A stretch of DNA of 64,000 nucleotides from Chthoniobacteraceae bacterium. GTDB lineage: Bacteria > Verrucomicrobiota > Verrucomicrobiia > Chthoniobacterales > Chthoniobacteraceae. The notes under the pieces were generated by a model. That model did not search any database, was not told the DNA's origin, and saw only the letters and a program-made list of their open reading frames with translations. The stretch's first letter is position 1. Each line of letters begins with the position of its first letter. The stretch is taken from positions 1-64,000 of the forward strand of contig CANJNZ010000016.1 in the NCBI GenBank assembly GCA_947476045.1, in the 5' to 3' direction. Positions 16,428 to 25,621 of this stretch are shown here, one piece after another. The position numbers and the translations under genes are program-made.

Positions 16428-17393
16428 ATGTCACTCTGGAAACGCATCCGCTACCGCATCGAAGCCGCAAGTGTGCGGCTGCTCGCGTGGTTGATCCCGC
16501 GACTTTCGCGAGAGCGCTGTGTCCGTCTGGCCAACGCGCTCGGTGAAATTGCCTGCCGCCTGGACCGTCGTGGACGTGCCGTCGCGCTTGCGAATGTCGA
16601 GTGCGCCCTTGGCGACTCACTTTCGCCGGAGCAGCGCCACGACGTCGTGCGGGCGAGCTACCGAAACTTCGCGCGCACGATGATCGATCTTTTTTGGGCG
16701 CCCGCCCTGGCCCTGCCGAAAAACCGGCGCTGGCTGCGCATTAATGACCTCGATGACTGCGGCACCTGCGCAGAGAATCAGGGCATCGTCCTGCTCACAC
16801 TGCACATCGGCAATTGGGAGTGGGCTTCACTTTCCGCCCCGTGGATGGGTTATACGTGTATCGCAGTAGCAGAGGAGTTCAAAAATCCCGCTCTGGCCGA
16901 TATTTTCCGCACACTGAGGCAGACGACCGGACAGACAATCATCCCGCAGGAAAACTCGATGATGAAAATGCTCAGAACCGTGAAGCGTGGCGGCTGCACG
17001 GCGCTGCTGAGCGACCTCACATTGCGCCCGCAACAAACGAGCACCATCATCCGCGCATTTGGAATGGAACTTTGTGTGAGCGTGCTCCACGCAGTCCTCG
17101 CACAGCGTGCCGGAGCGCTCATCGTTCCAGGCATGTGTCTGCCGGATGCGGACGGCGGTGCGACGATTCATTTTCTCAAGCCACTAAAATTCACTGCGGA
17201 CGCAAGTCTTCAGCAAATCGCACAGACATGCTGGGATTGCTTCGAGCCACACGTCCGCGCCCAGCCCGGCCTGTGGCTTTGGCCCTACAAACACTTTCGC
17301 TACAAACCGCGCGGCACTACTGGCGAATATCCCTTTTACTCGAACGAATCCGGTGCGTTTGAAAAACTTCGCCGCAGGGAACTCGGCACGTAA
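16428..17393 (+). CDS. Lipid A-type lauroyl/myristoyl acyltransferase (LpxL/HtrB family)
   Basis: A 321-residue inner-membrane acyltransferase. Start ATG 16428 opens with a basic, amphipathic N-terminus and a hydrophobic stretch. The HX4E catalytic motif is visible in LLTLHIGNWEWAS, and the later PGLWLWPYKHFRYKPRG segment is the usual family ending. It should transfer an acyl chain to a lipid A precursor or related glycolipid, which supports a Gram-negative envelope. It is divergent from the M42 peptidase across a 16-nt inverted repeat. Exact acyl specificity is unknown. Confidence 0.85.
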   Translation: MSLWKRIRYRIEAASVRLLAWLIPRLSRERCVRLANALGEIACRLDRRGRAVALANVECALGDSLSPEQRHDVVRASYRNFARTMIDLFWAPALALPKNRRWLRINDLDDCGTCAENQGIVLLTLHIGNWEWASLSAPWMGYTCIAVAEEFKNPALADIFRTLRQTTGQTIIPQENSMMKMLRTVKRGGCTALLSDLTLRPQQTSTIIRAFGMELCVSVLHAVLAQRAGALIVPGMCLPDADGGATIHFLKPLKFTADASLQQIAQTCWDCFEPHVRAQPGLWLWPYKHFRYKPRGTTGEYPFYSNESGAFEKLRRRELGT

Positions 17394-17446
17394 TTCGTCG
17401 TCGTCGGCATTGACACCCCACCGCCGCCCGCTTTTTCTCCCCGCCG

Positions 17447-18031
17447 ATGAAACAAATTCTCACACTCCTCACCGCCTTTGCCGCGCTCACGCTCGGCGCG
17501 TGCGTTAGCTCCAGCGGAAGCTACCACGTCACCGCCTATGCACCGAAGAACCCGGCAAACGTCCGCGTGAAAGTCTCCACTTCCACACAGCACATCTACG
17601 TCATGGAAGGCGACCGCTGCCTCATGGCCGTTCAGGGTTGCGTCGGTGCCACAGGCGCGACTGGCTCGGGCAGCTACTCCATAATCGAGAAAATCAAAGA
17701 CAAACGCCGCGCGAGCGAGCCGGACGCCGGATACCCGATGGCCTACTGGTGCTCGTGGAAGTCCGCCTACGGATTCCATGAAGGCTTTGTTCATCCGCGC
17801 CCACGCACGCACGGCTGCATCCGCATGCACCGCGAAGCTGCCGCACGCTTCTACGCACTCGTGCGCATCGGCACGCCGGTGAGCATCGCCTCGTCACAAC
17901 CCGAGGATTCCACGATTGGCCGCAGCGTCATGCGCCTCGACCAGTCACGCGATCCCGATCCGCCACGCTCGGTGATGCTGTCGTCGAGCTGGTTCAAAGA
18001 CCCAGCCGGCCCGCTGCTCATCCAGCAGTAA
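17447..18031 (+). CDS. Small L,D-transpeptidase (YkuD) lipoprotein
   Basis: A 194-residue protein with a lipoprotein signal (TLGAC, Cys 19), so it is likely lipid-anchored in the envelope. The YkuD catalytic motif is THGCIRMH, with H122, C124 and R126. Such enzymes form 3-3 crosslinks in peptidoglycan or attach proteins to it. The Gly-rich GATGATGSG segment before the catalytic core and the Ser-rich tail are not typical. A rho-independent terminator follows 22 bp after the stop. Confidence 0.88.
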   Translation: MKQILTLLTAFAALTLGACVSSSGSYHVTAYAPKNPANVRVKVSTSTQHIYVMEGDRCLMAVQGCVGATGATGSGSYSIIEKIKDKRRASEPDAGYPMAYWCSWKSAYGFHEGFVHPRPRTHGCIRMHREAAARFYALVRIGTPVSIASSQPEDSTIGRSVMRLDQSRDPDPPRSVMLSSSWFKDPAGPLLIQQ

Positions 18032-18052
18032 AATACCCGCAACTCTCACAAG

Positions 18053-18084
18053 GGCGCCCGCGACTCACGTTGCGGGCGCCTTTT
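18053..18084 (+). terminator. Rho-independent terminator after the L,D-transpeptidase gene
   Basis: A perfect 9-bp GC stem (GGCGCCCGC, 18053-18061, with 18072-18080), a 10-nt loop and a TTTT run. It separates the transpeptidase from ispH. Confidence 0.88.
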
Positions 18085-18122
18085 CTTTCGCCATTTCGCA
18101 TCCACCGAGTAGCATCCTCATC

Positions 18123-19343
18123 GTGTCCGCTGAAACTCCAACCGCTCCGAAACGCGTGAATCTTCGCACGCCCGACGTCATGGCCGCCGTGCAGGCGCAG
18201 GTCGAGACGCACTACCGCAGCGAAGTCGTCGAGCGCGTGCGCGCAAACGGCGGCGTCTTGAGTGTTGATGGAGTGACCGTTCGACTCGCGAAGCAGTTCG
18301 GGTTTTGCTACGGCGTCGAGCGCGCCATAGACCTCGCCTACGCGGCTGCAAAAGTTTTCACCGACCGCCGCCTCTTTATCCTCGGCGAAATCATCCACAA
18401 CCCCGAGGTTAACGAACAAATCTCTGCACTCGGAATCCGCAACCTTCTTGGAAAGGACGCGCAGGCGGATGTGGATACCATCACCGCCGACGATGTCGTC
18501 ATCGTCCCCGCCTTCGGCACTGATGTCACCACACTCGCACGTATCAAAGAACGCGGCGCGCAAATCGTGGACACGACCTGCGGCGACGTGATGAGCGTGT
18601 GGAAGCGCGTGAAACAAAACGCCGCCGAGGACATGACGAGCATCATCCACGGCAAAGCCACGCACGAAGAAACGCGCGCAACCGCCAGCCGCGCCATCGC
18701 AGGCGAACGCGGCCACTACCTGGTTGTGCTCTCGCTGGATGACACCGATTACGTCTGCGACTACATCCGCAAAGGCGGAGACAAGGCGGCTTTCCTCGCA
18801 CGCTTCGCCGGAGCGATGAGCCCCGACTTTGACCCCGACTTGCATCTCAAGCGCGTCGGCGTCGCCAACCAGACCACAATGATGCGTGGAGAAACTGAGG
18901 AAGTGCAGCGGCGCATCATGGCTGCCGTGCAAACACGCGACGGAACGGAGACGGCGAAGAACAACTACCGCTTTTTCGACACGATCTGCGGAGCCACACA
19001 GGAGCGGCAGGATGCGCTAAAGGACATGCTCGCAGAGCCGCTCGACCTGCTCCTCGTCATCGGCGGCTACAACAGCTCGAACACTTCGCACCTCGCCGAG
19101 ATGGGCGAAGCAGTGCTACCGACTTACTTCATCCGCAACGCGGGAAAACTCGAATCGCGCGAGCGCATCACTCATTTCGATCAGCACAAAAAGAGCGAAG
19201 TGGTCACTGAGAACTGGCTGCCAAAATCTCCCATCACCATTGGCGTGACCGCTGGTGCGAGCTGCCCGAATAATTTGATCGAAGACACAATCGTTCGCGT
19301 CTTCGACCTTTACGGCATCCCGCGCGATCAGGTGCTCGCGTAG
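18123..19343 (+). CDS. ispH: 4-hydroxy-3-methylbut-2-enyl diphosphate reductase (LytB)
   Basis: A 406-residue [4Fe-4S] enzyme for the last step of the MEP isoprenoid pathway, giving IPP and DMAPP. The three cluster cysteines appear in FGFCYGVERA, DTTCGDVMSVW and FDTICGATQERQ. It is about 90 residues longer than the E. coli enzyme, matching the longer cyanobacterial/plant-like form. The start is GTG 18123, preceded by a terminator, so it likely has its own promoter in the 18085-18122 gap. Confidence 0.95.
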   Translation: MSAETPTAPKRVNLRTPDVMAAVQAQVETHYRSEVVERVRANGGVLSVDGVTVRLAKQFGFCYGVERAIDLAYAAAKVFTDRRLFILGEIIHNPEVNEQISALGIRNLLGKDAQADVDTITADDVVIVPAFGTDVTTLARIKERGAQIVDTTCGDVMSVWKRVKQNAAEDMTSIIHGKATHEETRATASRAIAGERGHYLVVLSLDDTDYVCDYIRKGGDKAAFLARFAGAMSPDFDPDLHLKRVGVANQTTMMRGETEEVQRRIMAAVQTRDGTETAKNNYRFFDTICGATQERQDALKDMLAEPLDLLLVIGGYNSSNTSHLAEMGEAVLPTYFIRNAGKLESRERITHFDQHKKSEVVTENWLPKSPITIGVTAGASCPNNLIEDTIVRVFDLYGIPRDQVLA

Positions 19344-19349
19344 CGTTCG

Positions 19350-20269
19350 CTACCGCCAGCCGAGATCCACGACCACTGCCCGGTGATCCGAGTAAATGGA
19401 GGTGCGATGTTCACAGCGCACGACGCGGAAGTGTTTGCTCAGCCAGATGTGATCGAGGCTCATGATCGGCGCGACCATCGGCCACGTCGCCGCGTAGCCA
19501 CTGCCAGCGGTCTCGAACGCATCCTGCAAAAGCTCGCGCATCTTCTCGTAATAGATCGAGTCAATCGGCGTGTTGAAATCCCCCATCACGATCAGCGGCT
19601 CGCCCTCGTGCGCTTTCACGATTTGATAAAGCCGCTCAAACGGTGCGCGGCGCGTCTGCCGCGGGTCGCCGTCGAAATCCACTGCAAGCACCAGCACGCG
19701 GCGACCACCGAGCGTCACGCGGCGGAGTTCGTATTCCCCGGCTTTGTTGAGCGTGCCAGCTTCCACGATTTCTGCCGGTTCGGAAGCTGCGAGCAGCATC
19801 TGACGATGAAGCTCCGTGACTGCTTTCGGAGCAAGTTGCTGAATCCACTTCGGCTGCAACGGCCCGCCTGCTTTGCATTCGCCGAAGCCGAGCAAATCTG
19901 CCTGCCATGATTTTGCGTGTTCCAGCACGCCATCAATCCGCCAGCCGGGGCGTGCGATATTCCAATACGCCACGCGAAACTCTGCGCGTCCGGTGTCCTT
20001 CGGTGCAAAGCGGAAACTCGTCCACGCCCACACGGACGCGCAGAAAATCGCTGCGACAATAAATGCACCACGCACCATGCGGTGTTTCCTCCAACGGATC
20101 GCGCACACCACGCCAGCCAGCATCTGCAACGCCCACGGTGTTGCATAATAAACAAGCGACCATCCATCAAACGATCCCGCACCGTGAATCGCAGCAGCAG
20201 GCCCGCGACGAGCAAAGCTGCGGCTCCATACATCGAAAAACGCCAGAGCCAGTGGAAAATTTTTCTCAC
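19350..20269 (-). pseudogene. Endonuclease/exonuclease/phosphatase-family membrane protein, frameshifted near 20170
   Basis: The C-terminal part (about 19350-19990) is a clear EEP domain with LLGFGECK, MGDFNTP, SLDHIWLS and SDHRAV. The natural start is the GTG at 20269, which overlaps the upstream glycosyltransferase stop (GTGA) and opens a good hydrophobic N-terminus (RKIFHWLWRFSMYGAAALLVAG). That frame must shift at a three-base T run on the coding strand (20169-20171) to continue into FDGWSLVYYATPWALQ. Adding one T restores a 306-residue protein with about three membrane segments and an EEP domain outside. It may be a real loss, a sequencing error or a slippage site. Confidence 0.75.
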
Positions 20270-21219
20270 AGCGCGCCAAAAAACTCCGAGAGCTTTCGCG
20301 CCACCGCCGCGAAGCTGAGCGCCTCGTTCGCCCTTGTCTGCGAGAGCTCCATGGCTGCGCGCCACGCCGCGTCATCGTGGAGCAGCGGCTCCAGTTCCAA
20401 TCCCTCAAAGGCCAGTCGTTCGACGGCGCTGTTTCCGCCGATACACGGCATCCGGCACAGCAGCGCATCGCCTGCGACCTGACCGGGCACTGCGCTCGAA
20501 TCGAGTTGGAAAACCACGCGGCATTTCGACATCGCCCGCAGGTATTCCGTGTATTTCAGCGGCCCTTCCACCACGCGCAATTGCTCACAACCGAGAGCCG
20601 CGAGTTTCTTTCGCCCGGAGCGCCCATCGCAATTAAACGCCGTCACCGGGACGCCCATTGCGCATGCTTGTGTGAGCGCTGCTGCGTGGTTGCGCGAAGG
20701 CACATCCCACTCACGCGTGCCGATGAAAATCCCGCGGCGTTCGTTGAGAGGCGACGAAAAATCCCAGCGCGAATCGTCCACCGCATAGGGCGTGGGGATG
20801 AACTCTGCCACACGCGCACCCGCCGTGCGGTAGAGCGGCACCAGTTCGGGCGTGCTGCTCAGCGCTGCGTTTGCCTCAGCGCAAATTTCGCGGAACAGCG
20901 GGAGCGCGTCGCTGCCTTCGAGTTGCTTCGCCACTTGATGCTGGCCGCTCTCTTTCCACGACACGGCCACCTTTTTCCCACGGGCCAAAAGCTCACGCAG
21001 CGCGCGGCGTGCAGTCTTTAAATCGCGGCGCAGCAGCAGCAGCACGGCGCGCTGAGATTCGGGAATGCGCGCAGCGTCATCGTAAAAACCACCGTTCGTG
21101 CACGCGGCGTAGGCGTGGTAGTTCACGGGTGCGTGCGTGCTGTCGTCCGGCGCGCCCGCTCCATCGGCGAAGTGCTGTTCGGGATCGCGGCCACCGGGAT
21201 TGAGGACTGCTAGTTGCAT
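20266..21219 (-). CDS. Glycosyltransferase-like protein (GT-B fold, C-terminal half)
   Basis: A 317-residue protein from the ATG at 21219 (MQLAVLNPGGRDPE). The middle and C-terminal parts have GT-B features: a RRGIFIGTREWDVPSR turn, then the donor side with LRAMSKCRVVFQLD, PGQVAGDALLCRMPCIGGNSAVE and a trailing helix. I cannot name the sugar. Its TGA overlaps the GTG of the EEP protein by 4 bp, so the two form an operon and probably serve one surface-glycan or lipid pathway. Confidence 0.72.
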   Translation of the reverse strand: MQLAVLNPGGRDPEQHFADGAGAPDDSTHAPVNYHAYAACTNGGFYDDAARIPESQRAVLLLLRRDLKTARRALRELLARGKKVAVSWKESGQHQVAKQLEGSDALPLFREICAEANAALSSTPELVPLYRTAGARVAEFIPTPYAVDDSRWDFSSPLNERRGIFIGTREWDVPSRNHAAALTQACAMGVPVTAFNCDGRSGRKKLAALGCEQLRVVEGPLKYTEYLRAMSKCRVVFQLDSSAVPGQVAGDALLCRMPCIGGNSAVERLAFEGLELEPLLHDDAAWRAAMELSQTRANEALSFAAVARKLSEFFGAL

Positions 21220-21362
21220 TCGGGCGCGGAGAATAGGCATGACACGGTCTTCGGCAAGCTGTGCAGATTGTGGACGGGCTGGACTGAAGGACAACCCGCC
21301 ATCCCGCGAAGCTTGCGGCTCGGCGGGCGGGTGGATAGTTTGCGCGCCCTTTTTCCAAAACT

Positions 21363-22883
21363 ATGAGCCAGCCACAGACCGCCATCACACCGACACGCGA
21401 CGCAGACTTTCCTGAATGGTATCAGCAAGTCGTCAAAGCCGCCGACCTCGCCGAAAATTCCGACGTGCGCGGCTGCATGGTGATCAAGCCATGGGGCTAC
21501 GGCATCTGGGAAGCGATGCAGCGCGGGCTCGATGGGATGTTCAAGGCGACCGGCCACAAGAATGCGTATTTCCCGCTCTTCATTCCGCTCAGCTACATGG
21601 CGAAGGAGGCCCAGCATGTGGAGGGTTTTGCGAAAGAGTGCGCGGTCGTCACGCATCACCGCCTCGAAAGCGACGGCAAGGGCGGGCTGCGGCCTGCGCC
21701 TTCAGCGGAACTGGCGGAACCGCTCGTCGTGCGGCCCACGAGCGAGACGATCATCGGCGCGACTTACGCGAAGTGGGTGCAGTCGTATCGCGACCTTCCG
21801 ATTTTGATCAACCAGTGGGCGAACGTCGTCCGCTGGGAAATGCGCCCGCGCGTCTTCCTGCGCACGGCGGAATTTTTGTGGCAGGAGGGCCACACGGCGC
21901 ACGAGACAAAAGCCGAGGCCGTCGCCGAAACGGAGCAGATGCTAGGCGTCTATGCCACGTTTGCGCGCGACTGGCTGGCGCTACCGGTTTTCACCGGCGA
22001 GAAAAGCGCGGGCGAGCGTTTCCCTGGCGCGGAGCAGACGCTTTGCATCGAGGCGATGGTGCAGGATCGCAAGGCCATCCAGGCCGGCACGTCGCACTTC
22101 CTCGGACAGAATTTCGCGAAGGCGAGCGGCATCGAGTTTCTCTCGCGCGAAAACAAAAAGGAGTTCGCGTGGACGACGAGCTGGGGCGTCAGCACGCGGC
22201 TCATCGGCACAGTCATCATGGCGCATGGCGACGACGACGGCCTCATCCTCCCGCCGCGCATCGCACCCGCGCACGTCGTCATCCTGCCCATCGTGCCGAA
22301 GCCCGACATGCGCGACTCCGTCTTCGCCGCCTGCGACGCGCTCGCCGCGCAACTGCGCGCGACCATTTTTGCCGGCGAGCCAATCCGCGTGGAGGTGGAC
22401 AAGCGCGACCTCACCGGCGGCGTGAAAAGCTGGGAGTGGATCAAAAAAGGCGTCCCGGTGCGCGTGGAAATCGGGCCCCGCGATTTGGAAAAAGGAACCG
22501 TCGCTTTTGCCCGCCGCGACCGCGGACACAAAGAAAAAACCTTCCCGACCAATGCCGAACTCCTCGCAAGCATCGCCACGACCTTGCAGGAAATCCACGA
22601 CACGCTCCTCGCCCGCGCCACCACGTTGCGCGACACGCACACGGTGAAGATCGAAACCCGCGAGGACTTCGTTAAATTCTTCACCGCCAAGGACGACAGC
22701 AAGATCAGCGGCGGCTTCGCCCTCGCCCATTGGGACGGCACCGCCGAGACCGAGACGGAAATCAAAGAGCAACTCAAAGTCACCATCCGCTGCATCCCCG
22801 CCGACGCCCCCGCAGAAGACGGCCCCTGCGTCTGGAGCGGCAAACCCAGCAAACGCCGCGTGCTCTTCGCGAAGAGCTACTAG
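21363..22883 (+). CDS. proS: Prolyl-tRNA synthetase, class 3 (archaeal/eukaryotic-like)
   Basis: A 506-residue class II synthetase charging tRNA-Pro. Class II motif 2 is NVVRWEMRPRVFLRTAEF and motif 3 is in AWTTSWGVSTRLIG; the proline-site region TSHFLGQNFAKA is clear. It lacks the INS editing domain and has the C-terminal extension ending in KSY, as in ProS type 3 enzymes. The C-terminal tyrosine, typical of this class, is present. The gene converges on the small secreted protein with 19 bp between the stops. Confidence 0.95.
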   Translation: MSQPQTAITPTRDADFPEWYQQVVKAADLAENSDVRGCMVIKPWGYGIWEAMQRGLDGMFKATGHKNAYFPLFIPLSYMAKEAQHVEGFAKECAVVTHHRLESDGKGGLRPAPSAELAEPLVVRPTSETIIGATYAKWVQSYRDLPILINQWANVVRWEMRPRVFLRTAEFLWQEGHTAHETKAEAVAETEQMLGVYATFARDWLALPVFTGEKSAGERFPGAEQTLCIEAMVQDRKAIQAGTSHFLGQNFAKASGIEFLSRENKKEFAWTTSWGVSTRLIGTVIMAHGDDDGLILPPRIAPAHVVILPIVPKPDMRDSVFAACDALAAQLRATIFAGEPIRVEVDKRDLTGGVKSWEWIKKGVPVRVEIGPRDLEKGTVAFARRDRGHKEKTFPTNAELLASIATTLQEIHDTLLARATTLRDTHTVKIETREDFVKFFTAKDDSKISGGFALAHWDGTAETETEIKEQLKVTIRCIPADAPAEDGPCVWSGKPSKRRVLFAKSY

Positions 22884-22902
22884 CAGCGCCTAGGCGTTGC
22901 GG

Positions 22903-23457
22903 TCATTTTGAGTGAGCCTTCCGCCATTCTTTTTCGGCCCGCTGGCAGTCGGGACAGATATAAATCTTGGCTTCGGTGTAGGGGCCTACAACACAACCTC
23001 CTGACCAGTAATCGAGCGCGAAAGGAAACTCCTGTTGGCGGAGTTCCTGCGATGGGTCGCTACGGCGAATCGCAAGCAGGCCATAAGCAATCGGAACACG
23101 TATCACTCGCATCTTCCTATTATGGGCGGGACAAATGTTACTTACGCCCTCTGTAGTGTAGCGGCCCGCTTCGAATTTCTTGAGGAGAGACGCCCAGTAA
23201 TGTTCACTCTCTGCCAGAATCGGGAGAATCTCTTGAATCTCCTCCGATTCGCGACGTGCTCTAGCGTCGTTGGGTTGAGAATCGATTTCTTTTTTGCGTT
23301 GAGTTAGAGTCTTGTAGTCGTGGCGAACCTTTTCGAGTTCCGCACGTATGCTTTGCTGTTTCGCATTGGGTGTCTGCTGAGCCATTGCGGAGACGACCGC
23401 CGCCGTAAGCAAATATAGAAGCGTAAGTTTCACAAATGCGCGAGCGACGCCTAACAT
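22903..23457 (-). CDS. Small secreted protein with Cys pairs (possible zinc ribbon)
   Basis: A 184-residue protein from the ATG at 23457. Residues 1-26 form a signal peptide ending near AMA-Q. A helical, charged region (about 30-90, LEKVRHDYKTLTQRKKEID) looks coiled-coil. The C-terminal half has ICPAH and, near the end, ICPDCQ, which could bind a metal together. Codon use is less GC-rich than its neighbours, hinting at a different origin. Unknown family. Confidence 0.7.
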   Translation of the reverse strand: MLGVARAFVKLTLLYLLTAAVVSAMAQQTPNAKQQSIRAELEKVRHDYKTLTQRKKEIDSQPNDARARRESEEIQEILPILAESEHYWASLLKKFEAGRYTTEGVSNICPAHNRKMRVIRVPIAYGLLAIRRSDPSQELRQQEFPFALDYWSGGCVVGPYTEAKIYICPDCQRAEKEWRKAHSK

Positions 23458-23609
23458 AGTATTGAACCGCAGAGAGAACTGGCATGGGCGGAGCCGGACG
23501 GGCATAGCGTGGGGAGAAAAACGGGGGCTGGGATGCCTTGGCAAATGGAAATTACCGCTGCCATCACCGGGGAGAAATTTTTTACCACGCATCCCACGCA
23601 CTGCGGGGT

Positions 23610-24509
23610 TTATTTTCCCTCGCGGAGGACGAAGAGGGCGGCGACTCCGGTGACGGCGATGATGCCGCCGAGGATGGTGCGGGCGGTGGGGCGCTGGCCG
23701 TCCACGGCCCAGGCGATGAATTGCGTGGCGACGGGGACGGTGGCGACGATGGGCATGAGGATGCCGGGCTGCATGGTGGCGAGGCCCCATTGGAAACAGG
23801 CGACGCCGATGCTCGGTCCGGCGAGGGCGTTGGCGACGATCCACAGCCACGCACGCGGCCACACGCCGGGGGCGGCGGGCGGCTCAGGTTTTTTGCGGCG
23901 CATGATGAGGTAGAAGACGAAGCCGACGACGATGCCAGCGAGGATGCGTTCGTAGGCTGCGGTGCCGCCATCCACCGGCGCGCCGATTTTATCCGCCTCG
24001 ATGAATGCTTTGCGGCTGAGCACGGCGCCGAAGCCCTGCCCCATCGCCGAGCCGATGCCGAAGAGGACGCCGACCCAGAAATTCCCGCGTGGCATTTCCG
24101 AACCGTGATCCGGTGCGAGGGCGATTATGACGCCGCTGAGGATGACGGTGCCGCACAGGATGTCGCGCCAGCCGAGGCTGTCACCAAACCACACCCACGC
24201 GACGACGGTGGTGATGGGCGCGGCGAGGCAGTGCGTGAGCAGCATGGTGAGCCGGGGGCCGATGCGCTTGAGTGAGGAAAAAAGGGCGAGGTCGCCGAAG
24301 CCGAAGCCGATCAAACCGCTGGCGAGGAGCCACGGCATCGCGGGGCCGCCGAGGCCGTGTCCATAAACATGCGACCAGATGCCGAGAAGAACGGCGGCGA
24401 CGAGCATGCGGGTGAAATTTGCCGCCGCACCGCCGACCATGCGCCCGGAGCGCGCGGCGCAAATCGCGGAGCAACTCCACAGGCAGGTTGTGAGCAAGGC
24501 GGGCAACAT
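23610..24509 (-). CDS. EamA/DMT-family permease
   Basis: A 299-residue inner-membrane protein with ten predicted helices in two EamA repeats: the first ends near LAAPITTVVAWVWFGDSLGWRD and the second near FIAWAVDGQRPTARTILGG. Start ATG 24509; the longer frame to 24632 is unlikely. EamA proteins export or import small metabolites, and the substrate cannot be told. It is divergent from the two small membrane proteins. Confidence 0.88.
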   Translation of the reverse strand: MLPALLTTCLWSCSAICAARSGRMVGGAAANFTRMLVAAVLLGIWSHVYGHGLGGPAMPWLLASGLIGFGFGDLALFSSLKRIGPRLTMLLTHCLAAPITTVVAWVWFGDSLGWRDILCGTVILSGVIIALAPDHGSEMPRGNFWVGVLFGIGSAMGQGFGAVLSRKAFIEADKIGAPVDGGTAAYERILAGIVVGFVFYLIMRRKKPEPPAAPGVWPRAWLWIVANALAGPSIGVACFQWGLATMQPGILMPIVATVPVATQFIAWAVDGQRPTARTILGGIIAVTGVAALFVLREGK

Positions 24510-24615
24510 GAAGGCGCGGAGGTAAGCGGTGACTGCGCGGGATGACAAATGCGGAATGTGAATTCGCAAGCACGGAGCGTTGACCGCGCGGGGAGCGGGT
24601 GCCTTTAATACGCCC

Positions 24616-24879
24616 ATGAGCGAGCCAACCACACCCGTCCCGCCGTCAGCGCCAAGAAAGCCGATTGATCAACTCGTGGAGAAGACTGCGAGCGAAGTGC
24701 GCAAGCAACCGGTGAGGTCGGTGGTGTGGGCGTTTTTCATCGGCATCCTGCTCACGGTTTTCCCCATCGGGCGTGTGGTGGGCGGCGTGGTGAGTCTGGC
24801 GTTTGCGCTGCTGCGGCCCGTGCTGCTGCTGCTCGGTGCGGTGAAACTTTGCGAGGAATTCGAGGAACGCCGCAAGTGA
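24616..24879 (+). CDS. Small membrane protein
   Basis: An 87-residue protein with a Pro-rich soluble N-terminus (TTPVPPSAPRKP), an amphipathic helix and one or two hydrophobic segments (about 38-73). It resembles the size and layout of DUF883-like ribosome- or membrane-stress proteins, though the match is weak. Its stop overlaps the next start (TGATG), so the two are coupled. Both may be stress or envelope proteins. Confidence 0.75.
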   Translation: MSEPTTPVPPSAPRKPIDQLVEKTASEVRKQPVRSVVWAFFIGILLTVFPIGRVVGGVVSLAFALLRPVLLLLGAVKLCEEFEERRK

Positions 24880-25061
24880 TGAACGCGGAGGAAATCCAGC
24901 AACGCGCGGCGATGGCGGTGAGGAAGCTGGCGGATTTCCGTGCGCAGTTGCGAAGGAGTCCCGGGCTGGCGCTACTGTCTGCGGTTGCCGTGGGTTTCGC
25001 TGTGGGGCTGGTGCTGCGGTGCTTTGAGCGCAAACCAGTCGAGCGGGTGGACGAGGACTAA
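24879..25061 (+). CDS. Small membrane protein, DUF883/YqjD-like layout
   Basis: A 60-residue protein with an amphipathic N-terminal helix (EEIQQRAAMAVRKLADFRAQL), one transmembrane helix (about 30-47) and a charged end. It overlaps the previous gene by 1 bp (TGATG). Short proteins like this often tether to the inner membrane by the C-terminus. No specific function is visible. Confidence 0.75.
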   Translation: MNAEEIQQRAAMAVRKLADFRAQLRRSPGLALLSAVAVGFAVGLVLRCFERKPVERVDED

Positions 25062-25103
25062 AAAAAACACACCCTCCGCCAGCAGGACCGGCTCAGGGTG
25101 TGT
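25061..25103 (-). terminator. Terminator for the Roadblock/MglA operon
   Basis: 9-bp arms (ACACACCCT at 25067-25075 and its complement at 25095-25103). Read on the minus strand, the hairpin is followed by seven T residues, so it ends the operon running from 27862. On the plus strand there is only an A-run after it, so it would be poor for the small membrane-protein pair. Confidence 0.8.
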
Positions 25104-25120
25104 AAAAACAGGGAGAAAAA

Positions 25121-25591
25121 TTAAGTGCGCTTGAAGAGCGAGTTCACGTCTTCCGGATTCATGTCGCAGAGATCGAGACCCATGTCGCCGCGTGCGGAAG
25201 CGGTTTTGATTTGGTTGGCGATCTGTTTTACCGCTGGCGCGGCGTAGTATTTCATGGAGCCGACGGTTTGCTGCGTGCCGAAGACGAGGACGAGGAGACA
25301 GTGTTCATCAATGTTGAGGATGAGCGTGCTATAGGTCTCACCCTGCTGATACATGCTGCTGAAATTGTTCTCGTTCACAAGCTGCGCCATGAATTGCGTG
25401 GCGTTGAATGCATTCGAACCAAGGGTGGCGAAGGTGACCGTGTCCACAGATTCGCTGCTGCCATACTGGTGGATGAGGTAGCCGGCTTTCTCGACGATCA
25501 TCGCGAGCATGGCCTCGCTCTTTTTGACCAGGTCCTGAAGGTAATGGTCAAAACAGGCGATGTCTTCTTCGATGAGTTGTGGAAATGCCAT
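25121..25591 (-). CDS. Roadblock/LC7-domain protein (MglB-like)
   Basis: A 156-residue cytoplasmic protein with a Roadblock fold: helix, MLAMIVEKAGYLIHQYG start of the beta sheet, LVNENNFSSMYQQGETYSTLI and ILNIDEHCLLVLVFG. In other bacteria such proteins act as GTPase-activating or co-scaffold partners of Ras-like MglA. It is the last gene of a three-gene operon with the GTPase (30 bp upstream) and the large Roadblock scaffold, so it is the natural GAP-like partner. Its C-terminus (about 120-156) is Asp-rich and extends past the domain. Confidence 0.85.
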   Translation of the reverse strand: MAFPQLIEEDIACFDHYLQDLVKKSEAMLAMIVEKAGYLIHQYGSSESVDTVTFATLGSNAFNATQFMAQLVNENNFSSMYQQGETYSTLILNIDEHCLLVLVFGTQQTVGSMKYYAAPAVKQIANQIKTASARGDMGLDLCDMNPEDVNSLFKRT

Positions 25592-25621
25592 GTGAGTGCA
25601 CTCTCTCCCGGGGGAGAGGGT

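Noticed and set aside
16324-16620. N-terminal extension of the M42 peptidase frame
   Set aside because: It runs through the intergenic inverted repeat and the divergent acyltransferase start and looks like random sequence.
21220-21362. Small gene upstream of proS
   Set aside because: Frames are short and without bias; it is probably the promoter region.
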